A DNA stretch of 64,000 nt from Candidatus Methylobacter favarea (GTDB taxonomy: Bacteria > Pseudomonadota > Gammaproteobacteria > Methylococcales > Methylomonadaceae), in the NCBI RefSeq assembly GCF_902806695.1, contig NZ_CADCXN010000002.1:20814-84813 (forward strand). The letters run 5' to 3'. Shown in pieces: positions 8,448 to 16,717 of the stretch. The notes below the pieces were generated by a model that was not told where the DNA came from, did no database searches, and was given only the letters and a program-made list of their open reading frames with translations. How positions within the stretch are numbered: position 1 is the stretch's first letter; every line of letters begins with the position of its first letter. A program made the translations under genes and the position numbers.

Positions 8448-10835
8448 ATGTTAACCCTGCTTTCCTGCAGGGTCAGGTTTAATAGCCCATTTGAAACGAG
8501 TCCATCTCAGGAATCATCAGTAGTATTATCAACGCCCCTTTTTTGTTATCGAATTTACATGGCAATACCTGCTTATTCTCTTTTAGAAAATCTTGCTTTC
8601 AATTTCATTATTTTTGAATTGGATTATTCTACTCATCCTTCGAGAATTTCTGCTGTCATTAAACATGTTAATCGTTCTGCAACAACGCTTTTAGGCTACA
8701 GTGAAAAAGAACTTGTAGAAAAGCCGCTTGCTGTTATTTTTGCGCCGGAAAATGAAACGCAGCAATGGCAGACCGCCATTAAAAATTTAGCCGCTGAAAA
8801 TCTCAGCAAAAGCTTTAAGGGAAAAATAGTTACCAAAGCGAATAAGGAAATCCAGGCAGTCTTATCCTTTTCGCTCTTACCGGGCGAAAAGCCGGAAAAA
8901 ACCGTCATTTTGCTTATCCAGAAACTTGAGGTCAAGAAGCCGCAAGATAAAGACGTATTTATAATGCATAGGGCTGTGGAACAAAGCGCCAGCGCAGTAA
9001 TTATTACTGATCTTAACGGCCGCATTGAATATTTGAATCCGAAGTTCACTGAACTCACCGGCTACACCGCCGCAGAACTGATTGGACAAAGCGCCGGCAT
9101 TCTGCATCCCGACGATAGGTATAAGGAACATTATCATGCCATGCGAGAAATGCTTTTCAGCTGGGGAGAATGGCGCGGAGAAATAAAAAACCGGAAGAAA
9201 AACGGCGAAGTTTATTGGTCTCATGAATGCATCAGCGCTATTAAAAATGACCAGGGCGAGATAACTCACTTTTTAACTGTTGAAGAAGATATTACCCGAA
9301 AAAAACAAGTGGAGTCAGCATTGTCCGAAAGTGAAGAACGTTTCCGGCAGATGGCGGAAATGACCGGCGAATGGTTATGGGAGCAAGATCCCGACGGTTA
9401 TTATACCTATAGCAGCACCGCCGTTAATCAAATTCTCGGTTTTAAACAAGAGGAAGTTATCGGCAAACACTATACCGAGTTTTTAACCGCCCAGGATAAA
9501 GTAGACCAGCAGTCTTATGTCGGAAACCGGCAACCGTTTTATGCTCTGATTAATCATTATCACCATAAAGACGGACATGAGGTCCTTACCGAATCGACCG
9601 GCTTGCCGATTATCGGCGCCGACGGGAAACTGCTCAAATGGCGCGGCGTCGATCGGGATATTACCGCCAAAAAACATTTTCAGGACGCGCTCATAGACAG
9701 TGAAAAACGTACCCGGCTTATTATTGAAAGCTCCTTAAGCGCCATTGTCATCATGAATTCATTCGGGATCATTATCGACTGGAATCACCACTCCGAAAAA
9801 ATGTTCGGCTGGTTGCGCATGGAAGCGATAGGGCAACATCTGGAAGAGTTAATCATACCGATGCGTTTTCGAAGCGCTCATCGACAGGGACTGAAAGAGT
9901 TTCTGCATTCCGGCAAAGGCCCCTTCTTAAACCGGCAGATTGAGCATGTGGCCTTGCGTCGTGATGGTTCTGAATTTCCTGTTGAATTCAGTGTTTCCCC
10001 TTTGAAATTAGGCAATGCCTATATATTCAGCGGCTTTATCCATGACATTACGGCTCGCAAAGCCGCCGAGCGGCAAATCCGCCAGGCGCAGGTTAATCTG
10101 GCCATTGCCCAAAGCGAAATCAAGATAGCCCACCAGATTCAGGCTTCCCTATTACCCTCCGCCCCAATTAAGTCCGAGCACTTTGAAATAACCGGCTTTT
10201 GCTTGCCTGCCCATCAGGTAGGAGGTGACTATTTTGATTACTTTTTTCGCAATAAAGACTATCTGGATATGGTTATTGCTGATGTTTCCGGTCATTCCGT
10301 CGGTCCGGCGCTTTTTATGGTGGAAGCCCGCAGCGCTATCCGAACCCAAGCAAGCGGGACATGGACACCTTCAGAAACATTAAAGATAATCAATAATTTT
10401 CTCTTTAGGGATTTGAATAAAGCAGATTTCTTCATTACTCTTTTTTATCTGCAGTATGACCTTACCACTCATCAATTAAGTTTTGCCAATGCAGGTCATC
10501 CGCCGCCTTTATTGCTCAGATCTTTACAATCTGAATGCACCCAACTCGACGCTGACGGACTGATACTCGGTATACGCGAAAATGTAGTTTTTGAGGAAAA
10601 AAAAACGTCTCTGTCACAAGGCGATCTGATTCTTTTTTATACCGACGGATTAACGGAAGCAGAAAATGTCCAAGGTGAGTTTTTTGGCATAAAGCGCGTC
10701 AGTGAAATTTTCATACGCTACGCCCACCAAGGCCCGCAGGCGATTATTGACGCTTTGCTGGAGCAGTTAAAGCAATTTTGCCAAAGCGAATCATTTAAAG
10801 ATGATGTAACCTTAATGATATTCAAACGCAGGTAA
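8448..10835 (+). CDS. Multi-PAS SpoIIE-type serine phosphatase
   Basis: The 795-codon frame contains four PAS/PAC units (about residues 50-160, 170-290, 298-420 and 430-545), a short coiled linker (R-Q-I-R-Q-A-Q-V-N-L-A-I-A-Q) and a C-terminal PP2C/SpoIIE phosphatase domain (about 575-793). Metal-binding marks are visible: G-G-D-Y-F-D-Y, A-D-V-S-G-H-S-V-G-P-A-L and F-Y-T-D-G-L-T-E-A, then D-D-V-T-L at the end. There is no kinase or HTH domain, so the output should be dephosphorylation of a partner such as an anti-sigma-factor antagonist, with the PAS array as sensor. No such partner is adjacent. The start is uncertain: AGGAGG at about 8420 is too far from ATG 8448, and the in-frame ATG at 8559 better suits the onset of similarity. 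Confidence 0.85.
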   Translation: MLTLLSCRVRFNSPFETSPSQESSVVLSTPLFCYRIYMAIPAYSLLENLAFNFIIFELDYSTHPSRISAVIKHVNRSATTLLGYSEKELVEKPLAVIFAPENETQQWQTAIKNLAAENLSKSFKGKIVTKANKEIQAVLSFSLLPGEKPEKTVILLIQKLEVKKPQDKDVFIMHRAVEQSASAVIITDLNGRIEYLNPKFTELTGYTAAELIGQSAGILHPDDRYKEHYHAMREMLFSWGEWRGEIKNRKKNGEVYWSHECISAIKNDQGEITHFLTVEEDITRKKQVESALSESEERFRQMAEMTGEWLWEQDPDGYYTYSSTAVNQILGFKQEEVIGKHYTEFLTAQDKVDQQSYVGNRQPFYALINHYHHKDGHEVLTESTGLPIIGADGKLLKWRGVDRDITAKKHFQDALIDSEKRTRLIIESSLSAIVIMNSFGIIIDWNHHSEKMFGWLRMEAIGQHLEELIIPMRFRSAHRQGLKEFLHSGKGPFLNRQIEHVALRRDGSEFPVEFSVSPLKLGNAYIFSGFIHDITARKAAERQIRQAQVNLAIAQSEIKIAHQIQASLLPSAPIKSEHFEITGFCLPAHQVGGDYFDYFFRNKDYLDMVIADVSGHSVGPALFMVEARSAIRTQASGTWTPSETLKIINNFLFRDLNKADFFITLFYLQYDLTTHQLSFANAGHPPPLLLRSLQSECTQLDADGLILGIRENVVFEEKKTSLSQGDLILFYTDGLTEAENVQGEFFGIKRVSEIFIRYAHQGPQAIIDALLEQLKQFCQSESFKDDVTLMIFKRR

Positions 10836-11053
10836 ATTCAATAACCTGATGCCGGTATGCATCAACTTCCAAGCTCGTCCTCCAGGCTGTTATCCGTTGT
10901 GGTAGCCAGAAGCCGATCACCCAGTTTCTACTCATCGCGATCAAGTGCAGGCTCCTTCTTTCTTCGGCTGTCGGATAAGGCTAGCGAGAGAAGATTAAAA
11001 ATTATGAAATTGATATGGGAACTCTCATATTGATACCAGTGGCTATTTTTCTA

Positions 11054-11350
11054 TCAGCTTAAAAAATCAATGATAGCCTTATTTTTTGGGGCGCTTGCAG
11101 ATGCATCCGCTTGCGTAATCTGATGCCGTATAAGCGTCAACTTTTTAACATAGCTGAGTGTTGGCTTCAGTTTCTCATCGATATTTGCAGTGCCAATATC
11201 ATTTTTTAATCGATCAAAGACAGCTTCACCGATACCCAATTCGGCAGAAGCATCTTTAAAAGGAAGGAGCGCCGCCACTGGAAATTTCAACAGCGCGCTC
11301 TGCTTTTTCTTGCCGCCCCGTGAATTTAAAGAAGCTTCAAAATATTTCAT
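11054..11350 (-). CDS. Hypothetical protein, 98 residues
   Basis: An open frame with an ATG at 11350 directly after an in-frame TAA. The product is basic at the N-terminus (S-R-G-G-K-K-K-Q) and then predicted helical, with no membrane segment and no motif I recognise. There is no strong ribosome binding site and no operon partner. It lies in a region with transposase scraps, so it may be a fragment. Coding status is uncertain. Confidence 0.35.
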   Translation of the reverse strand: MKYFEASLNSRGGKKKQSALLKFPVAALLPFKDASAELGIGEAVFDRLKNDIGTANIDEKLKPTLSYVKKLTLIRHQITQADASASAPKNKAIIDFLS

Positions 11351-12098
11351 TTAATAAAAATGAACTTCGGCAATATTGTGATAAGGGCTTGTTCGCCTAA
11401 GGCTGAGGTTATTCGAAATGCTGTAATGCAGATTTTTTCAGCCAATTTCTCAACCGCATCGGCATGTGTTTATCGGCATAGCCCAACTCAAAAGTTTAAT
11501 GATCTGTCGGCGTGGGATACCTCACTATCAATTTTGTTTCTCTTATAGGTTACTGGTATAGCTGGTCAAATGAAAAGTTATTTTTATAAATTAATAATCA
11601 TAGTGAAATCAAGGAGCGCCGGGCGATTATTACTCCTCTGAAACCAGAGTCTATACGCAATATATGAAGATCGAATAATTCATAGTTAATATGAAACTAT
11701 AGGTTTTACCTAGAACACTTGTGCTTGTCAAGGTTAGCTCGGCCTTACAAGGCGCCAGCAAGGCTCGCCTGTAACGGCTGATCTGTCGGCTATAGACAGG
11801 TCCGGGGTGCCGGCAACACGGGGGCACGGTGGAGACAAAAGACAAGCTGACGTGATACAAGGCTGACTTGGCGTGTCGTGTTGCCGCTGTCGAGGGCATA
11901 GGTGACCTCCAGCCGCAGAGCTTCTGAATAAGGACGAGGCAGGGCGGGGCACATCAGTGACAACTAAAGCTTTACAGTTTAACAATTCTCTTGATCATAG
12001 GCGACAGATCATTGCTCTAGTTTCCACTGCCGGCCAGACCCGCAGCCATTAATAATCAAAGGATATAATTGATTTTGTCGTAATCTTAACCTCACTCG
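11351..12098. other. Intergenic stretch with a GC-rich foreign-looking segment
   Basis: Most of this gap is AT-rich and empty. The segment at about 11720-11965 is conspicuously GC-rich against its flanks and holds the transposase-like scrap listed separately. A 62-codon plus-strand frame (11360-11548) has no recognisable features and is not called. Confidence 0.4.
11790..11954 (-). mobile_element. Possible IS630-type transposase N-terminal scrap
   Basis: From an ATG at 11954 a 54-codon minus-strand frame reads R-P-Y-S-E-A-L-R-L-E-V-T-Y-A-L-D-S-G-N-T, followed by T-R-Q-V-S. This resembles the N-terminal helix-turn-helix of IS630-family transposases (R-P-Y-S-x-D-L-R-x-x-V...G-x-S-x-R-Q-x-A). 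Similarity fades quickly and the frame stops, so at most a short degraded 5' end remains. No inverted repeats were found. The match is short and from recall, hence low confidence. Confidence 0.35.
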
Positions 12099-12542
12099 CT
12101 ATTCAACCTTTTCCACATCAAACACCGTGCCGCGAATGGCAATGACTTTTACCCGTGTATTGATATCACAATCTTCGCCATGAACTTTCCAGATAGAATC
12201 ATCCACTTTTATTTTACCCTGCCCGTTTTTTATCGGCTCGTACAAACTGAATACACGGCCTATGTATTGGGCGCCGCGTTTGTTTAACAAAGGCTGGTCC
12301 GTTTCTATAGGATGTTTTTTGCCATAAAACTTCCAGGCCCCGATCGCAGCAAGCGACAATACGGAAAAAATAAACATCTGTATGTCCATGCTCAGCGCAG
12401 GCATCAGCCATAACAGGCAGCCGGTTATAAAGCCGGCAGCCGCCAGCCACATAAAGAAAAAGCCGGGGGTCAGTATTTCCAGAACCAAAAAGAGGAGCGC
12501 CAATACCCACCAATACCAAAAAACAAATTCCAGTTCAGCCAT
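12099..12542 (-). CDS. NfeD-family membrane protein (partner of QmcA)
   Basis: The 147-residue protein opens with a cluster of hydrophobic segments (about residues 7-75, three to four helices, including W-W-V-L-A-L-L-F-L-V-L-E and F-F-M-W-L-A-A-A-G-F) and ends with a soluble beta-rich NfeD/OB-fold domain (G-R-V-F-S-L...G-Q-G-K-I-K-V-D-D-S-I-W-K-V). This is the short YbbJ-type NfeD. Its ATG lies 3 nt after the qmcA stop codon, so the two are co-transcribed. NfeD proteins pair with SPFH/stomatin proteins in inner-membrane microdomains; the biochemical role remains poorly known. Confidence 0.88.
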   Translation of the reverse strand: MAELEFVFWYWWVLALLFLVLEILTPGFFFMWLAAAGFITGCLLWLMPALSMDIQMFIFSVLSLAAIGAWKFYGKKHPIETDQPLLNKRGAQYIGRVFSLYEPIKNGQGKIKVDDSIWKVHGEDCDINTRVKVIAIRGTVFDVEKVE

Positions 12543-12545
12543 AAT

Positions 12546-13466
12546 TTAACTTTTTTTAGTCATGGCTGCTTTAGCCAGTTCGGTAATGCCCCCGAGGGCG
12601 CCAATGACATTTGATGCTTCCAGGGGCATAAATACCAGTTTGCTGTTGTCAGCAGAGGCAATGCTTTTTAAAGATTCAATATATTTCTGTGCGACAAAAT
12701 AATTAACCGCCTGTATATCGCCTTTACTGATTGCTTCCGATACCATCAAGGTTGCTCTGGCTTCAGCCTGAGCCAGACGTTCGCGCGCATCGGCATCGCG
12801 GTAAGCGGCTTCCTTGCGGCCTTCGGCATCAAGAATAGCCGCCTGCTGCGCGCCTTCCGCGCGCAAAATTTCGGATTGCCGCAAACCTTCTGCTTCGAGG
12901 ATAGATGCGCGCTTTAAGCGCTCGGCTTTCATTTGTCTGCCCATCGCTTCAACCAGATCTTTGGGCGGCGCAATGTCCTTGATTTCAATCCGGGTCGCCT
13001 TGATTCCCCAGGGCGTCGTCGCATCGTCTACAACGGTAAGCAGTCTGGCATTGATATTATCCCGGCGGGACAGCAACTCATCCAGATCCATTGATCCCAT
13101 GACGGTGCGAATATTGGTCATTACCAGATTCAGAATGGCCCAGTCCAGTTTGCTGACTTCGTAGGCGGCTTTGGCGGCATCCATGACCTGGTAAAAAACC
13201 ACGCCGTCAACCGTAACCATCGCATTATCCTTGGTAATGACTTCCTGGGACGGCACATCCATCACCTGTTCCATCATAATCATCTTCCTGCCGATACGGT
13301 CAATAACCGGCATGATAATGTTCAGCCCCGGCGTCAGCGTATTGGTATATTTTCCAAAGCGCTCCACCGTATATTCCATGCCCTGGGGAACGGACTTGAC
13401 ACTCATAAATACCAGCACGACAGCAAAAACAAGTAATACCAAGACAAATACGCTAAATCCGCCCAT
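12546..13466 (-). CDS. qmcA: SPFH/stomatin-family protein QmcA
   Basis: The 306-residue product has one N-terminal membrane helix and then an SPFH/band-7 domain: [15 protein letters not shown], the [14 protein letters not shown] segment and [14 protein letters not shown] long alanine- and glutamate-rich coiled coil follows ([15 protein letters not shown]), then [13 protein letters not shown]. Length and sequence closely follow E. coli QmcA (305 residues). It should oligomerise at the inner membrane and form a complex with the downstream NfeD-type protein. AGGAGG sits 5 nt before the ATG, a strong start. It is the first gene of the two-gene operon. Confidence 0.93.
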   Translation of the reverse strand: MGGFSVFVLVLLVFAVVLVFMSVKSVPQGMEYTVERFGKYTNTLTPGLNIIMPVIDRIGRKMIMMEQVMDVPSQEVITKDNAMVTVDGVVFYQVMDAAKAAYEVSKLDWAILNLVMTNIRTVMGSMDLDELLSRRDNINARLLTVVDDATTPWGIKATRIEIKDIAPPKDLVEAMGRQMKAERLKRASILEAEGLRQSEILRAEGAQQAAILDAEGRKEAAYRDADARERLAQAEARATLMVSEAISKGDIQAVNYFVAQKYIESLKSIASADNSKLVFMPLEASNVIGALGGITELAKAAMTKKS

Positions 13467-13732
13467 CGGGGCCTCCTGATTTTTATAATTATGTGGCTTT
13501 TTGTAGGACTGACTTCAGCCGCCACTGATTGAAATGACCCTTACCTGGGGATGCTAAAGCCGCAGCTACAGGATAATCTTAAGCGCTGCTTCAATGTTAT
13601 GCCCTAAATTCGTAGTAGGCATCGTCTTTATTAAAGTGAAGCCTTAAAATAATACGATAGGCAGTTGCAATAAGACGCCCAACTAAATAATAATGCAAAT
13701 CTTGCCGGATAAAAGTTTAAACAGGTAAATAT

Positions 13733-14005
13733 ATGATAATAGCCGCATTTAACTTAGGAATAGTAACGCTCCTTTTTTTCATTATAGGAATGATCAAGCC
13801 AAAGTGGGTTTTATTCTTTTTGAAAAAACCCGACAGGTTTATGGTGCTGATTATTTCGGCCGTTTTATTCATGATCAGTGCTACCCTTTACGGAGAAGGG
13901 AATCGGCGGGAGGAGATGAAAGCCGCTTCTAAAAAAACGGCTCCTCAAAATACGTCGCCAATGCCGTCTCCTATTCCTGTGCCTAAAACATCAGAGGCCA
14001 AATAA
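13733..14005 (+). CDS. Small two-helix membrane protein, function unknown
   Basis: The 90-residue protein has two hydrophobic segments (about residues 3-22 and 35-52) separated by a basic loop (K-P-K-W-V-L-F-F-L-K-K-P-D-R), then a proline- and lysine-rich soluble tail. No family with known function is recognised. An AGG lies about 9 nt before the ATG. It stands alone between the qmcA operon and the parA-like gene. The clear membrane topology and clean start favour a real gene. Confidence 0.6.
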   Translation: MIIAAFNLGIVTLLFFIIGMIKPKWVLFFLKKPDRFMVLIISAVLFMISATLYGEGNRREEMKAASKKTAPQNTSPMPSPIPVPKTSEAK

Positions 14006-14144
14006 ATGCGGCTCAGTGATTTTTAATGGAGCACTAGCCAATCAACCATTACACTTACATCTAAAACCGTTGCCTGCCTGTAATTATTGAATAATAATCC
14101 GACAATCAGCGCTTAGGGCTTCGGCTGCAGAAACACAAGTTCCC

Positions 14145-14192
14145 GTCTGTTTTGTCAGAAATCGTGATTCTGACTCTTATGGCAAAACAGAC
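14145..14192. repeat. Nested inverted repeat (REP-like hairpin)
   Basis: GTCTGTTTTG at 14145-14154 pairs exactly with CAAAACAGAC at 14183-14192. Inside it GTCAGAA (14154-14160) pairs with TTCTGAC (14168-14174). This forms a long imperfect hairpin in the 420-bp gap between the small membrane protein and the parA-like gene. No T-run follows on either strand, so an ordinary terminator is unlikely; a REP/MITE-like element or a structured RNA is possible. The rest of the gap (14006-14425) holds no gene. Confidence 0.55.
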
Positions 14193-14425
14193 GTCCGAAT
14201 AAAAATCTTCGCTGTAAATCCCATTCATTGCTGCATAAGAATTCCTGACAGCCGGCTTTTGTGAATTTTGCTGCCGCCTGATGCATCGAGAGATAAGCAT
14301 GAAAAAACTTGTCTGAGCTAAAATAAATAATTTCTTGCCGTTGCGAGTAAATTGAATGATGCTAATATCAATGGCCGGTTTATAGCGTTTTTTGCATTAT
14401 TTGTCTCTTACACAGGAGCGCCTCC

Positions 14426-15172
14426 ATGAAGGTACTGGCTTTATACAGCATAAAAGGTGGCGTTGGTAAAACCTCAAGCGCGGTAAATCTGGCCTTTATT
14501 GCTGCCCGAAACGGCTACCGGACCCTGGTATGGGATCTGGACCCCCAAGGAGCCAGCAGTTTTTACTTTCGCATCAAGCCTAAAGTGAAAGGCGGCAGTA
14601 AAGAGTTAATTGCCGGAAAACGCGAGCTGGACGGATTAATTAAAGGCACTGATTTTGAGCATCTGGATTTATTACCCTCGGATTTTTCATTCAGAAACCT
14701 GGACCTGGTTCTCGATGACAAGAAAAAACCGACCCGGCAACTTAAAAAACTCCTTAAGCCGCTGGCAGCAGAATATGATTTCATTTTTCTGGATTGCCCG
14801 CCCAATATTTCATTATTGTCAGAAGCTGTTTTTGAAGCGTCTGATATTTTACTGTCGCCGGTCATACCTACGATATTGTCTTTAAGAACCCTGGAACAAT
14901 TAAAAAAATTCATTGCCGACCAGAAGCTGGACCAATTAATACTCATGCCGTTCTTCGGTATGGCCGACCGGCGTAAAAAAATGCACAGGGAGATAATGCA
15001 AAGCATGATCAAGGACAACCCGGACATTCTTGGAATAGCCATTCCGTACGCCAGCGATATCGAACGTATGGGCGTGGAGCGCATGCCTCTTGGCGGCTAC
15101 ATCAATAAAAGCCGCTCCACCGATGCCTACAATGAACTATGGCAGGAAATTCTGGCTCGCATTAACGCCTGA
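14426..15172 (+). CDS. Orphan ParA-family ATPase
   Basis: The 248-residue protein has the deviant Walker A motif K-G-G-V-G-K-T-S near residue 10 and the A' motif D-L-D-P-Q-G-A-S near 38. The Walker B region is Y-D-F-I-F-L-D-C-P-P-N, followed by S-D-I-L-L-S-P-V-I-P-T. It therefore belongs to the ParA/MinD ATPases that position cargo on the nucleoid or membrane. No parB, no parS-like sites and no chemotaxis or carboxysome genes are adjacent, so the cargo is unknown; it is not the chromosomal parAB locus. The ribosome binding site AGGAG lies 9 nt before the ATG. The mgtE gene starts 80 bp downstream on the same strand and may be read through. Confidence 0.85.
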   Translation: MKVLALYSIKGGVGKTSSAVNLAFIAARNGYRTLVWDLDPQGASSFYFRIKPKVKGGSKELIAGKRELDGLIKGTDFEHLDLLPSDFSFRNLDLVLDDKKKPTRQLKKLLKPLAAEYDFIFLDCPPNISLLSEAVFEASDILLSPVIPTILSLRTLEQLKKFIADQKLDQLILMPFFGMADRRKKMHREIMQSMIKDNPDILGIAIPYASDIERMGVERMPLGGYINKSRSTDAYNELWQEILARINA

Positions 15173-15251
15173 TTTTCAAATAATCCTTGTTCTTTAGCTT
15201 ATTGGAAGACCGGGCCGAAGCGAAGCAAAATTAATACACACATCTACTTTT

Positions 15252-16706
15252 ATGGAAGAATCCTCTAACAAAGTTCATTCTGCGCAATTCTTGCAGCATT
15301 ATCTGGAAGAAGTTATCACGTTGCTCGAAAAACAGCAGATGGAGAAATCGCTTGTTGAAAGAAGCCCTACGACTAATCATGAACTGGTAGAGACTGTTCT
15401 GCATAATCAGCAGCAAACCCGTCTTCAGGAAATGTTTGCGCCCTTGCATCCGGCCGATATCGCCCATATTCTCGAATCGCTTCCCCTGGATCAGCGCAAG
15501 ACCGTCTGGAATGCAATTAAAACCAGCCATGACGGACAGATTCTGCTGGAAGTATCCGATGCTGTGCGGGAAACATTAATTTCAGGGATGGAAGCTGAAG
15601 AACTGGCGACGGTAGCTGCCCAATTAGACACTGACGAAATAGCAGATCTCGCGCCCGATATCCCCAAACGGGCTATGCTGAAAATTCTCAGGTTGTTGAA
15701 CAGCAAAGAGCGCAAGCACTTGAATGACGTGTTAGCGTATCCCGAAGATCAGGTCGGGGCGCTGATGCATTTTGGCATGATTACCATCAGAGAAGATCTG
15801 AATTTAAAAGCTGTTAAAGCCTATATCCGAAAACTTAAGAAATTACCGAGCCACACGGATAAATTATTTGTGGTTGATCAGAACGATGTCGTCAAAGGTA
15901 TTTTACCGTTGCAAAGACTCCTTACTTATTCCTCTATCCGGCAAGTAGCCGAAGTGATGGTGACCGATTTTATCCGGTTTCAGGTTGACCAGAATACTGA
16001 CGAAGCGGCGCGGGCGTTTGAGCGCTATGCGCTGATTTCAGCGCCGGTAGTCGATAATAACGGCAAGCTTCAGGGCCGGCTCTGCATTGATTCCATTATG
16101 GATTTTATCCGCGAAGAAACAGACGAAGACCTGCTTTTGCAAGCCGGAGTCTCGGAAGAAGAAGATTTATTTTCCAGTGTCTGGAAAAGTGCGAAAAATC
16201 GCTGGGGCTGGCTTTTAATCAACATAGCCACGGCATTTATTTCCACCCGTATTATCGGCCTGTTTGAAAATGTTATTCTGCAACTGGTGGCATTGGCGTC
16301 ATTAATGCCGATTGTGGCAGCTACCGGCGGCAATACGGGCAATCAGACCAGCATGCTCATTATCCGCTCACTGGCGCTGGGACAAATTAGCCCGGCAAAT
16401 GTGCGCCGATTGATAAAAAAGGAAGTGGCGCTTGCCATACTGAATGGCATTCTTTTAGGCATTGTTGTCGGCGGAGCGGTTATGCTGCTTTATCAGGATG
16501 AGGCGCTGGCCGGTGTAATGGCCATAGCCATATTTATCAACTTGCTGGTCGCGGTAGTGGTCGGACTGAGCATTCCCTTGCTGCGTCATAAATTAGGCAA
16601 GGATCCCGCCATAGGCACGAGTGTCATGCTGACTTCCATCACTGACGCAATGGGATTCTTTATATTGCTAGGTCTGGCCAGCCTGTTTTTAATTCATACG
16701 CTCTGA
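15252..16706 (+). CDS. mgtE: MgtE-family magnesium transporter
   Basis: The 484-residue protein has the full MgtE layout. An N-terminal superhelical MgtE-N domain (about 40-165) has H-P-A-D-I-A-H-I-L-E and the Y-P-E-D-Q-V-G-A-L-M segment. A CBS pair follows (about 170-290), then five C-terminal membrane helices (about 315-480) with the pore signature P-I-V-A-A-T-G-G-N-T-G-N-Q. The CBS and N domains of this family sense cytosolic Mg2+ and gate the channel. The start lacks a clear Shine-Dalgarno sequence and no Mg2+ riboswitch is obvious in the short upstream gap. It is convergent with nadE, with 11 bp between the stops; a small TGATTC/GAATCA dyad there could help end transcription. Confidence 0.92.
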   Translation: MEESSNKVHSAQFLQHYLEEVITLLEKQQMEKSLVERSPTTNHELVETVLHNQQQTRLQEMFAPLHPADIAHILESLPLDQRKTVWNAIKTSHDGQILLEVSDAVRETLISGMEAEELATVAAQLDTDEIADLAPDIPKRAMLKILRLLNSKERKHLNDVLAYPEDQVGALMHFGMITIREDLNLKAVKAYIRKLKKLPSHTDKLFVVDQNDVVKGILPLQRLLTYSSIRQVAEVMVTDFIRFQVDQNTDEAARAFERYALISAPVVDNNGKLQGRLCIDSIMDFIREETDEDLLLQAGVSEEEDLFSSVWKSAKNRWGWLLINIATAFISTRIIGLFENVILQLVALASLMPIVAATGGNTGNQTSMLIIRSLALGQISPANVRRLIKKEVALAILNGILLGIVVGGAVMLLYQDEALAGVMAIAIFINLLVAVVVGLSIPLLRHKLGKDPAIGTSVMLTSITDAMGFFILLGLASLFLIHTL

Positions 16707-16717
16707 TTCGACAAGAA

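Noticed and set aside
11734..11985. Coding reading of the 83-codon minus-strand frame
   Set aside because: A different minus-strand frame carries the transposase-like motif; this one is GC-driven and without motif.
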